Origin: Flavobacterium humi
GTDB lineage: Bacteria > Bacteroidota > Bacteroidia > Flavobacteriales > Flavobacteriaceae
Direction of reading: 5' to 3'
NCBI RefSeq assembly: GCF_004745595.1
Contig: NZ_SRLH01000001.1
Coordinates: forward strand, 558,602 to 622,601
DNA: 64,000 nucleotides
Below, piece by piece: positions 26,086-34,688 of the stretch. The stretch's first letter is position 1, and each line of letters opens with the position of its first letter. The translations under genes and the position numbers were made by a program. The notes under the pieces are model-generated. The model was given only the letters and a program-made list of their open reading frames with translations. It did not search any database and was not told the origin of the DNA.

Positions 26086-26389
26086 ATCGCATCGCTTTTT
26101 CTTTCATCATCGTGGAAGCCAAACCGGTCACGATATTCGAAGCAGCAAAACTGAATAAGCCGGAAGATATGGCTTCCTGTCCTGCAAATAGTGCATCGTT
26201 TGCAATGCTTTCCTTAAAAAACAAACCGGCTGCAATTCCCACTATTATCCCGATTGAGGATAGGAAAGCGTATTTCCAGGGGACCGGCTGGGGTTTCCAG
26301 GGTACAGGATCGGGTTCTGCAAGCCAGAGCCGCCATCCTTTGAATTTCATACCACTCCAACCTAATATGGCAAAAAAGAATGTTTCCAT
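26084..26389 (-). CDS. Small membrane protein, tandem paralogue 3 of 3
   Basis: A 101-residue protein with the same plan as its two upstream neighbours: METFFFAILGWSGMKF at the N-terminus, a tryptophan- and proline-rich segment (LWLAEPDPVPWKPQPVPWK), a glycine-rich membrane helix (FLSSIGIIVGIAAGLFF), a short loop with SIANDALFAGQEAISSGLFSFAASN, and a second hydrophobic stretch (NIVTGLAS). I do not recognise a named family. It lies 3 bp after paralogue 2 and ends at the bidirectional terminator, so the three are almost certainly cotranscribed. Confidence 0.8.
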   Translation of the reverse strand: METFFFAILGWSGMKFKGWRLWLAEPDPVPWKPQPVPWKYAFLSSIGIIVGIAAGLFFKESIANDALFAGQEAISSGLFSFAASNIVTGLASTMMKEKAMR

Positions 26390-26392
26390 AAT

Positions 26393-26701
26393 TTATTGAT
26401 TTTGAGTTTTCATTAGTAGCGAAGCTATACCGGTAAGAAGGTTCGAAGCTGCAAAACTAAACAAGCCTGAAGCAATCAGTCCGCGTCCGGCAAAAAAAGC
26501 GTTGTTGGCGATGGTATTGCTAAAAGACAAACCGCTCGCTACCCCAACACCTATGCCTACAGCCGATATGACCACATAAAACCACGGTTCGGTTTCGGGT
26601 TTCCACGGAATTGGCTGCGGTTTTGATTTTCGAAAGCTCTTCCACCAGCCGGGATACCTTGTTCCCCACCAGCCCAAAGCTGCAAAAAATAAAAATTCCA
26701 T
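26393..26701 (-). CDS. Small membrane protein, tandem paralogue 2 of 3
   Basis: 102 residues. MEFLFFAALGWWGTRYPGWW, then a Lys/Pro/Trp segment (SKPQPIPWKPETEPWFY), membrane helix VISAVGIGVGVASGLSF, loop NTIANNAFFAGRGLIASGLFSFAASN and LLTGIASLLMK. Clearly homologous along its length to the flanking genes, 6 bp after paralogue 1. The conserved G-W-x-G-x-x-x-P-G-W-W start and the A-N-D/N-x-x-F-A-G-x-x-x-I-x-SGLFS-x-AASN block are the diagnostic parts. No known function. Confidence 0.8.
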   Translation of the reverse strand: MEFLFFAALGWWGTRYPGWWKSFRKSKPQPIPWKPETEPWFYVVISAVGIGVGVASGLSFSNTIANNAFFAGRGLIASGLFSFAASNLLTGIASLLMKTQNQ

Positions 26702-26707
26702 AGGCTG

Positions 26708-26998
26708 TTATTGCTTTCTGGAATCCATCGCTATAGAGGCGATACCTGTTACAATGTTAGAAGCCGCAAGGCTGAACAAACCGGAAGCTATCATACCTTG
26801 TCCGGCAAACACAGTGTCATTTGCAATTGAATTGTTAAAAAACATACCTCCTGCAATTCCCACTCCGATACCTACAATTGATATTACCGCATATTTCCAC
26901 CATGGTTCAGGATCCGGGTGCGGCGGTTTTGGCCCCCACCACCATCCTGGATATTTTGTTCCACACCAACCCATAGCTGCAAAAAATAAAGTTCCCAT
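26708..26998 (-). CDS. Small membrane protein, tandem paralogue 1 of 3
   Basis: 96 residues and the first gene of the cluster on the minus strand. MGTLFFAAMGWCGTKYPGWWWG, a histidine/proline tract (KPPHPDPEPWW), helix VISIVGIGVGIAGGMFF, loop SIANDTVFAGQGMIASGLFSLAASN and NIVTGIASIAMD. Two hydrophobic segments suggest a small hairpin membrane protein. Its promoter should lie in 26999-27230 on the minus strand; none is obvious. Family unknown to me. Confidence 0.8.
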   Translation of the reverse strand: MGTLFFAAMGWCGTKYPGWWWGPKPPHPDPEPWWKYAVISIVGIGVGIAGGMFFNNSIANDTVFAGQGMIASGLFSLAASNIVTGIASIAMDSRKQ

Positions 26999-27231
26999 AA
27001 TATTACTGTTTAGTTAATGCCTACTCTCAAGCTTTTCGGCGTCTGCTTTATTTTAATACCCAAATCTAAACATAACATCATTCATTTTAGTAAGGAAATA
27101 CCTCATTTTTGCAGGGTGAAATTACCCTTTTTCATTCAAAGCCGTTCAAAAAAACTTCCATTATATCGCTTGCTGCTCTTTTGGCTTCAGCAGTTTTTTT
27201 CGTATCATTGCGTTGCTTTTAACAAACTATA

Positions 27232-27987
27232 ATGAGTCATTCATCACACTGCCTAAACTGTCATCAGGAAGTACTGGGGAAATTTTGCTACGATTGCGGC
27301 CAAAAAACAGATACCCACCGCATTACCTTCAAACATTTTGTCCTCCATGATATCCTGCATGGTGTATGGCATTTTGAAAAAGGGATTTTATTTACAATCA
27401 AAGAAGCACTCATAAGGCCCGGAAAGGGTTCCTTGGACTATATAAGCGGTAAAAGGGTAAAGTATTACAATGTTTTTTACCTGCTTTTGGTGCTTATCGG
27501 CCTGAATATTTTCCTGAGCCATTATTACGATGTGTTTTCAAGTAAGTACCTCAACATTGTTTTTGAAAAAGAATCCGACGAAAGCGAACTCGACAGGTTC
27601 CTCTCCGAACATGCCAAACTGATTATTTTTTCTATCGTCCCGCTTTTTGCCCTAAACAGCTTCTTGGTTTTTAGGCGGAAACGACTGAATTTCAGCGAGC
27701 ATTTTATAATTGCCGGAATGGTTTACCTTGGAGTTATTCTTTTGGTAACCCTGACCGAAATACTCAGTTTCCTCGATTTTTTCAAATATATCGATGTCGT
27801 ATCCAAATTTTCAAGCCTGCTTATATCATTTGCCATAATGGCCTACGTGCCTTTTGCCTATTATAATGCTTTTCATTCCGACTATTCAAAAAGGAGGTTT
27901 TTATTCAACATGTGCCTATTCGGGTTTCTTTTAATGGTTGAAATTACATTTTTTGCTACTTTAGGCATCCTGTATATCGATAAATAA
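27232..27987 (+). CDS. DUF3667 domain-containing membrane protein
   Basis: A 251-residue membrane protein that begins with a zinc-ribbon-like CLNCHQEVLGKFCYDCGQK (two CxxC pairs at residues about 8-11 and 19-22), then the DUF3667 segment (HDILHGVWHFEKGILFT and ALIRPGKG) and five or so membrane helices (YYNVFYLLLVLIGLNIF, LIIFSIVPLFAL and others). DUF3667 proteins are common in Bacteroidota and of unknown function. The gene lies 17 bp before the EamA permease gene in the same orientation, so the two may be cotranscribed. Confidence 0.85.
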   Translation: MSHSSHCLNCHQEVLGKFCYDCGQKTDTHRITFKHFVLHDILHGVWHFEKGILFTIKEALIRPGKGSLDYISGKRVKYYNVFYLLLVLIGLNIFLSHYYDVFSSKYLNIVFEKESDESELDRFLSEHAKLIIFSIVPLFALNSFLVFRRKRLNFSEHFIIAGMVYLGVILLVTLTEILSFLDFFKYIDVVSKFSSLLISFAIMAYVPFAYYNAFHSDYSKRRFLFNMCLFGFLLMVEITFFATLGILYIDK

Positions 27988-28004
27988 ACAACAAACATAC
28001 TGCC

Positions 28005-28865
28005 ATGGTATTTGTAATTCTTAGTATTCTCTGCAGCGTTTTGGTAGGTGTTTTACTCAAAACCGTCAAAAAAAACAACCTCAGTTTTTACCAGATCATC
28101 ACTTGGAATTATGTTTTTGCGTTGCTGCTCACCTATGTGGCCTACAAACCGAACCTGAGCGTTAACTTCAGTCATTCAACCGGTTATATCGTGCTCTGGC
28201 TCTGTTTGTTGCTTCCGGTTGTTTTTGTTTTCCAGGCAAAAGCGATCCGGTATAACGGTATCGTCAAAACAGATATCGCACAGCGGTTGTCCTTATTCAT
28301 CTCCCTGATTGCATCTTATTATATTTTTGAAGAAAAGTTCAACACCTTCAAAACCATAGGATTATTGTGTGCCTTTACAGCCATCCTTCTCACCCTGTAC
28401 AAAAAAGATACCACCCAAAGCAAGAACCCCAACTGGTATTACCTCCTTTTGGTTTTGGCCGGTTTTGGAATTATTGATGTCCTGTTCAAGAAAACCGCAT
28501 CCGTAAACGAAATGCCTTTCACCCAACTGCTTTTCTTTATTTTCTGCGGTGCTATGATTATCGCTTCACTGATTTCTTTGTACTATTTGGTAACCAAAAA
28601 GGAGCAATTCGGTTTTGGCAATATCCTTTGGGGACTGGGCGTTGGGGTTTTCAATTTTGCCAATATCTCCTTCTATATCAAAGCCCATCAGGCGCTGCCT
28701 GCCAATCCTTCAACCGTTTTTGCCTCCATGAACATGGGTGTGATTTTATTGGGCAGTGCCGTCGGAATCCTTGTCTTTAAAGAGAAAATGACTAAATTGA
28801 ATTACCTCGGAATTGCCTGTTCCATCCTGGCCATCCTTTGTATCGCTTATTCCCAGCTCCAATAA
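28005..28865 (+). CDS. EamA/DMT family permease
   Basis: A 286-residue protein of about ten membrane helices arranged as two EamA repeats, typical of the drug/metabolite transporter superfamily. The conserved C-terminal end of repeat 2 (ASMNMGVILLGSAVGILVFKEKMTKLNYLGIACSILAIL) is clear; the first repeat ends with EEKFNTFKTIGLLCAFTAILL. Such proteins export or import small metabolites; the substrate is not predictable. It follows the DUF3667 gene by 17 bp and its last codons abut the 21-bp minisatellite. Confidence 0.9.
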   Translation: MVFVILSILCSVLVGVLLKTVKKNNLSFYQIITWNYVFALLLTYVAYKPNLSVNFSHSTGYIVLWLCLLLPVVFVFQAKAIRYNGIVKTDIAQRLSLFISLIASYYIFEEKFNTFKTIGLLCAFTAILLTLYKKDTTQSKNPNWYYLLLVLAGFGIIDVLFKKTASVNEMPFTQLLFFIFCGAMIIASLISLYYLVTKKEQFGFGNILWGLGVGVFNFANISFYIKAHQALPANPSTVFASMNMGVILLGSAVGILVFKEKMTKLNYLGIACSILAILCIAYSQLQ

Positions 28866-29098
28866 TCTTTCAGAAAATGATGCCTTGTTTGCACAGCCTT
28901 GTGTATCGTTTGCACAGTCTCGTGTAGTGTTTGCACAGCCTCGTGTAGTGTTTGCATAGCCTCATGTAGCGTTTGCACAGCCTCGTGTATCGTTTGCACA
29001 GCCTTGTGTACCGTTTGCACAGCCTCGTGTAGTGTTTGCACAGCCTCGTGTAGTGTTTGCACTGCCTTGTGTAGTGTTTGCACAGCCTCGTGTAACAT
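28847..29098 (-). CDS. Possible heptad-repeat peptide encoded by the minisatellite
   Basis: From the ATG at 29098 the minus strand reads ten perfect heptads of the form L-H-E-A-V-Q-T, then RHHFLKDYWSWE, 83 residues. Set as V-Q-T-L-H-E-A, Val/Met fill position a and Leu/Val/Ile position d, an ideal coiled coil, and substitutions among units keep the hydrophobic character there. Against it: two other frames are also open through the array, there is no promoter or conserved start, and an upstream ATG at 29125 lies inside a terminator. It overlaps the EamA stop by 19 bp. Real translation is uncertain. Confidence 0.3.
   Translation of the reverse strand: MLHEAVQTLHKAVQTLHEAVQTLHEAVQTVHKAVQTIHEAVQTLHEAMQTLHEAVQTLHETVQTIHKAVQTRHHFLKDYWSWE
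28887..29096. repeat. Minisatellite, ten exact-length 21-bp units
   Basis: Ten head-to-tail units of exactly 21 bp, each beginning GTTTGCA and built on the core TTTGCACAGCCTCGTGT followed by a variable two- or three-base end (AGT, ATC, AGC, ACC, AAC). Units differ by substitutions only, with no insertion or deletion in 210 bp. Because 21 is seven codons, the array encodes heptads in any frame and several frames lack stops. It sits between the convergent EamA and phosphatase genes. Confidence 0.95.
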
Positions 29099-29111
29099 AA
29101 CAAAACGCCAC

Positions 29112-29139
29112 AAAAAAAGCCCCAATCAATTTGAGGCTT
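29112..29139 (-). terminator. Terminator of the LTA-synthase-like/phosphatase operon
   Basis: On the minus strand AAGCCTC and GGGGCTT pair across a 9-base loop and are followed by seven Ts, just past the phosphatase stop and before the minisatellite. Confidence 0.75.
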
Positions 29140-29144
29140 CGTAT

Positions 29145-29726
29145 TTATTTTGCTAAAGAATCTTTTTCTTTCCTTGTTTTATAATTGTGGAGGAAGTCGC
29201 CTTTCGGTTTTCCTAAATCGAAGGAACTGAATTTGGTCAGGAACCTTGTACTGGTCCGGGCTTCATCCCTATCCATGCCTTCATACTCAATCCTGTACAA
29301 GGCCGAATACATCTCTGCGCGCCCCACTCCGTGGTAACAATGGATCAGCACCGGATAATTGTCCTTATTGTCCATAATCTTAAAGAAAGTATCCAGGTTG
29401 TGCTGTTGCGGTACCTGGTCCGAACCGTTATTGAAATAATTGACACCCGGAATTTTAGCCACCGCTTCTTTCTCGGCCGTTAATTCTTTGGGCACTTCCG
29501 GATTGTTGACCAAATCGCCGGTTCCCGGGAAACGCAAATCTACGATACTCTTGATGTGGTATTTTTTAACGTAGTCCGCAATTTCGTCCGGCGGGATCAC
29601 ACCGCTTTTATACACTTTGCCTTCGGTAATGGTCTCGAAATTATGGTTGATGTTCATATCATACACATACTTCCCTCCAAAGAAAGCCGCCACCAAAAGA
29701 ACTACTATAATTATTTTCTTTTTCAT
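29145..29726 (-). CDS. Membrane-anchored Cys-based (dual-specificity-like) phosphatase
   Basis: A 193-residue protein with an N-terminal membrane anchor or signal (IIIVVLLVAAFFGG, residues 5-18) and a protein tyrosine/dual-specificity phosphatase domain outside the cytoplasm. The P-loop is HCYHGVGRAE with catalytic Cys130 and Arg136; VDLRFPGTGD earlier corresponds to the conserved beta-strand/general-acid region. It begins 3 bp after the LTA-synthase-like gene, so the two are translated together. In this family both protein tyrosine and phospholipid or inositol phosphate substrates are known; the partner enzyme suggests a lipid or glycan phosphate, which is inference. Confidence 0.85.
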   Translation of the reverse strand: MKKKIIIVVLLVAAFFGGKYVYDMNINHNFETITEGKVYKSGVIPPDEIADYVKKYHIKSIVDLRFPGTGDLVNNPEVPKELTAEKEAVAKIPGVNYFNNGSDQVPQQHNLDTFFKIMDNKDNYPVLIHCYHGVGRAEMYSALYRIEYEGMDRDEARTSTRFLTKFSSFDLGKPKGDFLHNYKTRKEKDSLAK

Positions 29727-29729
29727 ATG

Positions 29730-31655
29730 CTATTTTTTATAATACAATTGCTGATCGATAATCCTTCTCATATAATCCTGCACAAAAGCTTCACAGGCCT
29801 GGCCCGCTGCCAGCATTTCCTTGTTAGGATGCGCCATCAGGTTTTTTTCAAGCCCTTTATCGTTTTTGTCATAATAACCGGTAATTTTCTTTCCGTCAAA
29901 AGTACAAATATAATTGCCTCGCTGGAATTGGTATTGGTTCCCGTTGAAATTAATCGCATACGGAATGATTTTTGTATCCCCGACCAAGCTTCTTCCCCAG
30001 CTCCTGAAAGGCTTGTCATAACCTACTAAATCCAAAACCGTCGGATAGATATCGATCTGCTGTGCCAAATCATGTACTTCACCCTTAAGACTTTCGTCCG
30101 GTTTGTAAATCAGGATGGGAACGGCCTGCCTGTTGATGATTTTATAATATTCGTCATAAGCCGTAATATTCCCATGATCGGCGGTAATGATAAAAATGGT
30201 GTTCTTGAACCAAGGTTGTTTCTTTGCCGATTCGAAAAATTTCTTAAACGAATAATCGGTATACCCTACGCACTGGTGCATCGGGATGGTACCTTTAGGG
30301 AATTTCCCTGCAAATTCTTTTGGGACAACGTAAGGCTCGTGTGAGGAAACCGTAAAAATCGTACTGAAGAACGGTTTTTTCTTCTTATCCAGGGTTTGTT
30401 TCATAAACTGCAGGAACGGCTCGTCCCAAATGCCCCAGACACCGTCATATAAAGAATCATTGTTGAATTCGGTCTTTCCGTAATAATGGTCAAAGCCTAA
30501 AATATTGCCAAAACCAAGGAATCCCATCGAACCGTTTGGCGCTCCGTGGAAAAACGAAGTATCGTAGCCCATTTCCTTAAGGCAGGAAACCAGCGATTGG
30601 ATTTTCTGTTTAGGGTAAGGCGAAGAAGTGAACGCATCCCTAAAAGAAGGCACGCCCGCCACCACTGATGACATCCCGTGGATAGATTTGCTGCCGTTGG
30701 CATACGCATTGGTATAAATCATACTATGTTGCGCCAGCGAATCAATAAAAGGCGTATAACTTACAAAATCCTTTATTGTAGAGTTAGGATTGAAAGCCCC
30801 CAAATATTCACGCCCGAAACTTTCGGTAATGATCAATACGATATTGGGTGTCGTTTTAGGATTGTTACGGTACTGTTTTATCGGCTGGAAATTTTGTTCT
30901 ACCACGCTTTCAGGTACCATGTTTATTTTTTTGAAACTGGTTTTCCCAATGGTCCGGATGATGGCAAAAGGCGTATTGAGGACAATATCGGCGTGTTGCG
31001 GTTTTTCTACATAACGGTTGGCATCAATGATATTCAAGGGGCGTGTGCTTTTCTTGAAATCCCCGCGGATACCACCTACCGCCAAAGTAGCAATAACTAG
31101 CACTCCTATAATAGAAGAGATAAAATAACCGGATTTGCTGATGGGTTTTTTAGGTACGATTTTTACCTTCTTATACAAATACACCCAAAGGAACGCCATG
31201 ATGAAAAACAGCAGGTATACGTGCCAATAGCTCACGATAAAACGGAAAAACATATTCCCTTTATTGGATTCGTTCTTCACGATGTCCATAAAGGCGATGG
31301 TCGTCCTGGCGTAGGTAAATTTATAATAAATGAAATCGACAAAATTCGTAGCATACGCAACCAGGTTGCAGGTAAAATACAAATACATCAGGAACTTCTG
31401 GTAACCTTTTGTGGTATTGGTCCAAAAAGGAAGGATCGAAAACAACAGGAACAGGGCGTTTGCATACAAGATTGCTGTGGTATCAAAGACCAATCCGTGG
31501 TACGACAACGTGAGGAATTCGGAAACGGAATCTACTTTGAGCAATTTATAATTGTAGATAAAAAATCCTACCCTTGCCAAAAAATAAAATACATAAGCCA
31601 ATAAGATTCTGTAAAAAAGGACTTTATATTCCTGTAACCTGAAAAATCTAAACAT
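29730..31655 (-). CDS. LTA synthase family sulfatase-fold membrane enzyme
   Basis: A 641-residue protein with five membrane helices in the first 200 residues and an extracytoplasmic alkaline-phosphatase/sulfatase-fold domain from about 265. Metal and active-site features: TPNIVLIITESFGREY with Glu278, the nucleophile segment NGSKSIHGMSS with Ser324 where staphylococcal LtaS has Thr, SSHEPY, and ITADHGNI for the second metal site. Family members transfer phosphoglycerol or phosphoethanolamine to lipids or glycans. Gram-negative bacteria lack lipoteichoic acid, so the acceptor here is probably an envelope glycan. First gene of a two-gene operon with the phosphatase. Confidence 0.88.
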   Translation of the reverse strand: MFRFFRLQEYKVLFYRILLAYVFYFLARVGFFIYNYKLLKVDSVSEFLTLSYHGLVFDTTAILYANALFLLFSILPFWTNTTKGYQKFLMYLYFTCNLVAYATNFVDFIYYKFTYARTTIAFMDIVKNESNKGNMFFRFIVSYWHVYLLFFIMAFLWVYLYKKVKIVPKKPISKSGYFISSIIGVLVIATLAVGGIRGDFKKSTRPLNIIDANRYVEKPQHADIVLNTPFAIIRTIGKTSFKKINMVPESVVEQNFQPIKQYRNNPKTTPNIVLIITESFGREYLGAFNPNSTIKDFVSYTPFIDSLAQHSMIYTNAYANGSKSIHGMSSVVAGVPSFRDAFTSSPYPKQKIQSLVSCLKEMGYDTSFFHGAPNGSMGFLGFGNILGFDHYYGKTEFNNDSLYDGVWGIWDEPFLQFMKQTLDKKKKPFFSTIFTVSSHEPYVVPKEFAGKFPKGTIPMHQCVGYTDYSFKKFFESAKKQPWFKNTIFIITADHGNITAYDEYYKIINRQAVPILIYKPDESLKGEVHDLAQQIDIYPTVLDLVGYDKPFRSWGRSLVGDTKIIPYAINFNGNQYQFQRGNYICTFDGKKITGYYDKNDKGLEKNLMAHPNKEMLAAGQACEAFVQDYMRRIIDQQLYYKK

Positions 31656-31756
31656 TGAAGTTCTGTTTTTGAATGTACTGGTAAAAATAGAAAAAATATA
31701 CGCTTACGAAGGCATTTTAATGGTTAATATTTATTTAAGATATGTAAAACAAAAAC

Positions 31757-31764
31757 TATATTTG
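31757..31764 (+). promoter_or_regulatory. -7 element for the serine dehydratase gene
   Basis: TATATTTG fits TAnnTTTG, with TTTA exactly 19 bases upstream (31734-31737), 24 bases before the ATG at 31789. Confidence 0.55.
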
Positions 31765-31788
31765 TCCTAGTTAATTACACTTTAGGTT

Positions 31789-33213
31789 ATGGAAGAATGT
31801 ATTTCGGTTTTTGATATGCTAAAAATTGGTGTTGGACCCTCCAGTTCCCATACGCTTGGGCCCTGGCGTGCCGCCGAACGGTTTTTGAAGGAATTAAAAG
31901 AAGAAAACATCCTCGAGCAGACCATTCGTGTAAAAGTGGACCTGTATGGTTCGCTGTCATTAACCGGGACCGGCCATGCTACCGATTTGGCTGTCATGCT
32001 TGGACTTAGCGGGCAGGACCCGGAATACATCCCGGTGCAGGATATCGACGGTATTATAAAAAGCATCAGGGCAAACCACAAGCTCAACCTAAATGGTGAC
32101 TTGCCTATCGATTTTACAATCGCGACCGATATTGTATTCAACAAAAACTTCCTTCCTTTCCACGCTAACGGATTGACATTTACCGCCTATACCTCTGATC
32201 GTACTTACGAATCCACGTTTTATTCGATAGGTGGTGGTTTTGTGGTGAAAGAAGAACGGGACAATGCCAAAAAGAAAGTGGAAATCAAATGCGCTTTCCC
32301 TTATCCTATTAACCTGGCCTCCGAATTATTGGAATATTGCCAGAAGCAAAACCGCAAGATTTCCGAAATCGTTTACGATAATGAAAAATCCATGCGCTCT
32401 GAAGAAGCCATTGACCATGAATTGATGCGTGTTTGGGATACCATGCTGGAATGCATGTATATTGGCTGCCATAGCGAAGGAATCCTTCCGGGCGGTTTAC
32501 ACGTGCGCCGCCGTGCTTTCGATATGCACCAAAACCTTATCGGGCTGGCCAATTACTCCAATCCTCAAGAGTGGTTGGAATCTATCCGGAAAACGGAAGT
32601 CAAATTCCGTCAGATCCTCAAATGGGTAAGCTGTTTCGCCTTGGCGGTCAATGAAGTAAATGCTTCACTAGGCCGTGTCGTTACGGCACCCACTAACGGA
32701 AGTGCAGGCGTTATCCCTGCCGTCCTGATGTATTATATGGTCATTGAAAACCATCAAGCTGACAAAAACCACATCAAGCAATTTTTGATGGTAGCCGGAG
32801 AAATAGGCAGTATCTTCAAAAAAGGGGCAACCATTTCCGCAGCGATGGGTGGCTGCCAAGCTGAAATAGGCGTTTCTTCCGCGATGGCGGCAGCAGCTCT
32901 TTGCGAAGTAATGGGAGGCACTCCCGAACAGGTCTTGATGGCGGCTGAAATTGCCATGGAACACCATTTGGGACTCACCTGTGACCCAATAGGCGGTTTA
33001 GTCCAGATTCCTTGTATCGAAAGAAATACCATGGGCGCCATCAAAGCCATCAATGCGGCAGAACTGGCTATGGAAACCGATCCTAAAAATGCCAAAGTAC
33101 CTCTGGACAAAGTAGTCAACACCATGTGGCAGACTGCCAAGGATATGAACAACAAATACAAGGAAACTTCCGAAGGAGGCCTTGCAGTTGCTGTGAATAT
33201 GGCGGATTGTTAG
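31789..33213 (+). CDS. sdaA: L-serine ammonia-lyase, iron-sulfur type
   Basis: A 474-residue single-chain [4Fe-4S] L-serine dehydratase, converting serine to pyruvate and ammonia. The N-terminal beta domain shows [19 protein letters not shown] (residues 11-29); the alpha domain shows [37 protein letters not shown] and [16 protein letters not shown], whose cysteines hold the cluster. Length and order match the fused type seen in E. coli SdaA. It is monocistronic with its own promoter and a bidirectional terminator. Confidence 0.96.
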   Translation: MEECISVFDMLKIGVGPSSSHTLGPWRAAERFLKELKEENILEQTIRVKVDLYGSLSLTGTGHATDLAVMLGLSGQDPEYIPVQDIDGIIKSIRANHKLNLNGDLPIDFTIATDIVFNKNFLPFHANGLTFTAYTSDRTYESTFYSIGGGFVVKEERDNAKKKVEIKCAFPYPINLASELLEYCQKQNRKISEIVYDNEKSMRSEEAIDHELMRVWDTMLECMYIGCHSEGILPGGLHVRRRAFDMHQNLIGLANYSNPQEWLESIRKTEVKFRQILKWVSCFALAVNEVNASLGRVVTAPTNGSAGVIPAVLMYYMVIENHQADKNHIKQFLMVAGEIGSIFKKGATISAAMGGCQAEIGVSSAMAAAALCEVMGGTPEQVLMAAEIAMEHHLGLTCDPIGGLVQIPCIERNTMGAIKAINAAELAMETDPKNAKVPLDKVVNTMWQTAKDMNNKYKETSEGGLAVAVNMADC

Positions 33214-33272
33214 TACCGTTTTTTCAATGCAAAGTTTGCATTTACTTTGTAAAGTATTTTTTTTCAAAATAT

Positions 33273-33309
33273 AAAAGGCACAAAAGATACTATTCTTGTG
33301 CCTTTTATT
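33273..33309. terminator. Bidirectional terminator between sdaA and the porin gene
   Basis: AAAAGGCACAA and TTGTGCCTTTT form an 11-bp stem, flanked by A- and T-runs that serve both convergent genes. Confidence 0.85.
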
Positions 33310-33310
33310 T

Positions 33311-34684
33311 TTACAACCTAAAATTAACGGCCAGTGTTATCCTGCTTTCGTCTTCTTTTAATTGTGCCGCCCAGGGTGATGCACCAATAGGGCCATTTAC
33401 ATACCCGCTGGGAGAAGTAGTCCCGCCTGCAGAAGTAAAATAAGGAATGGAAGATTTCCGGTACCCATATTCCAAACGGAAAGTCATATAATCGGAAGGC
33501 ATGATATCAAAGGTTGTGGTAAACTGCAGCAACCGCAATTTTTCGCCATTGGCCAGTGCCACATCATAATTATTAGGAACAGCTCCCGGGGCAGCCGGGG
33601 AAAATGCCAGGTATGGCGCCACATTGACACCATTGACTACCGATTGATTGGTTAAATAATCGCCCCGTAATGTAAGTGCCAGCTTATTCTCCTTGAACCA
33701 AATCCTGTTCGCTACTGAAGTTCCGATCATAAAATTCTGCGAAGCTTTTACGATATCGCCGGCCTCATTATTCTGCTGGAAACCGTAATGCGAATTGATA
33801 CTGAAAGCCGCCTGCGAAATGCCTTTGGCTTTTGGAGTCTTAAAATACCGTGCCACTATGCTATTGTCGTGGTGGAAACGGATGCGGCTTGACTGGTTGC
33901 CCAAAGCATCCGGGTTCTGTGTGTCTTTTCCATAATAGAAATTGGCCACCAACTGCAGGTTTTCATTGGGACGGTAATAATTGGAATTCCCCACGCCCAG
34001 TCCTTTGGCAGAACTGTTATAGCTTTGCCATCCGTTGAGCAGCCACAATTCGGTCTTGAACTTCGCGGAAGGGAACGCCTGTAGCCTTGCCCCTGAAAAA
34101 TAAAAAGGTGTAAAATCACACAACATGCTACGCTGGTAACTCCAGTTTTCCTGTGTAATATAACTTTCGAGCCCAATGTAGCTCATAAATATCCCCATTT
34201 CCAGGTTCAAGCCATACATCGTATCGAAATGATAACCGGCGGCAGCTTCCCGAATGTATTTCAAATTGCCAATGCTTGTATTACGGCCGTGGTTTACCGA
34301 ACCGTCCAAATCCTGAATGATGGATGCCATTTGCCCGTATTGCAGCCAAAGGCGCCCGATAATATTCTTATAATTGGTTTCTATACCAATGCTGGCGAGA
34401 TTTAACGTAAACTCATTATGCCTCCCGATGGTAGAAGATATTGTTTGGGTATTATCTAAAGGGTTGGCAAAATTATAATTGTAATAAGCGTCCAGGTAAG
34501 CAACGCCAGTCAGGATTGTTTCTCCTTTGCTTGTTAAGGCTAAAGGGAAATTTTTCTGCCTGTTCTGTCCATTAATCCAGGTCAGGTCCATTCCTTCAAA
34601 AGGAACCCGAGCAGGGATTGAATCCGTTTGCGAAAAAATCACGGCCGGGTAAAAAAGAATGAGGGTCAAAAGTATGTTTTTCAT
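33311..34684 (-). CDS. OmpL-like outer membrane beta-barrel porin
   Basis: A 457-residue secreted protein with signal peptide to FSQ (residue 19). The mature part alternates polar and hydrophobic residues with many aromatic girdle residues (YLDAYYNYNF, LEMGIFMSYIGLESYI, LVANFYYGKD, DYMTFRLEYGYRKSS) and ends in LAVNFRL with C-terminal aromatic/hydrophobic strand, typical of the beta-barrel porin-2 (OmpL-like) family of Bacteroidota. It starts 4 bp after the Kup gene, so it should be the outer-membrane pore of the potassium module; that role is inferred from the operon. Confidence 0.85.
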   Translation of the reverse strand: MKNILLTLILFYPAVIFSQTDSIPARVPFEGMDLTWINGQNRQKNFPLALTSKGETILTGVAYLDAYYNYNFANPLDNTQTISSTIGRHNEFTLNLASIGIETNYKNIIGRLWLQYGQMASIIQDLDGSVNHGRNTSIGNLKYIREAAAGYHFDTMYGLNLEMGIFMSYIGLESYITQENWSYQRSMLCDFTPFYFSGARLQAFPSAKFKTELWLLNGWQSYNSSAKGLGVGNSNYYRPNENLQLVANFYYGKDTQNPDALGNQSSRIRFHHDNSIVARYFKTPKAKGISQAAFSINSHYGFQQNNEAGDIVKASQNFMIGTSVANRIWFKENKLALTLRGDYLTNQSVVNGVNVAPYLAFSPAAPGAVPNNYDVALANGEKLRLLQFTTTFDIMPSDYMTFRLEYGYRKSSIPYFTSAGGTTSPSGYVNGPIGASPWAAQLKEDESRITLAVNFRL

Positions 34685-34688
34685 TGTT

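Noticed and set aside
26016..26399. 127-codon + strand frame after purL
   Set aside because: Antisense to small membrane paralogue 3 and reads through the bidirectional terminator.
27017..27232. 71-codon frame before the DUF3667 gene
   Set aside because: Basic, low-similarity peptide spanning the presumed promoter region; no start signal or homology. Overlap with the next start by one base is probably chance.
28887..29096. 21-bp tandem array considered as a CRISPR array
   Set aside because: Units are contiguous with no spacers and no cas genes are present, so it is a minisatellite.
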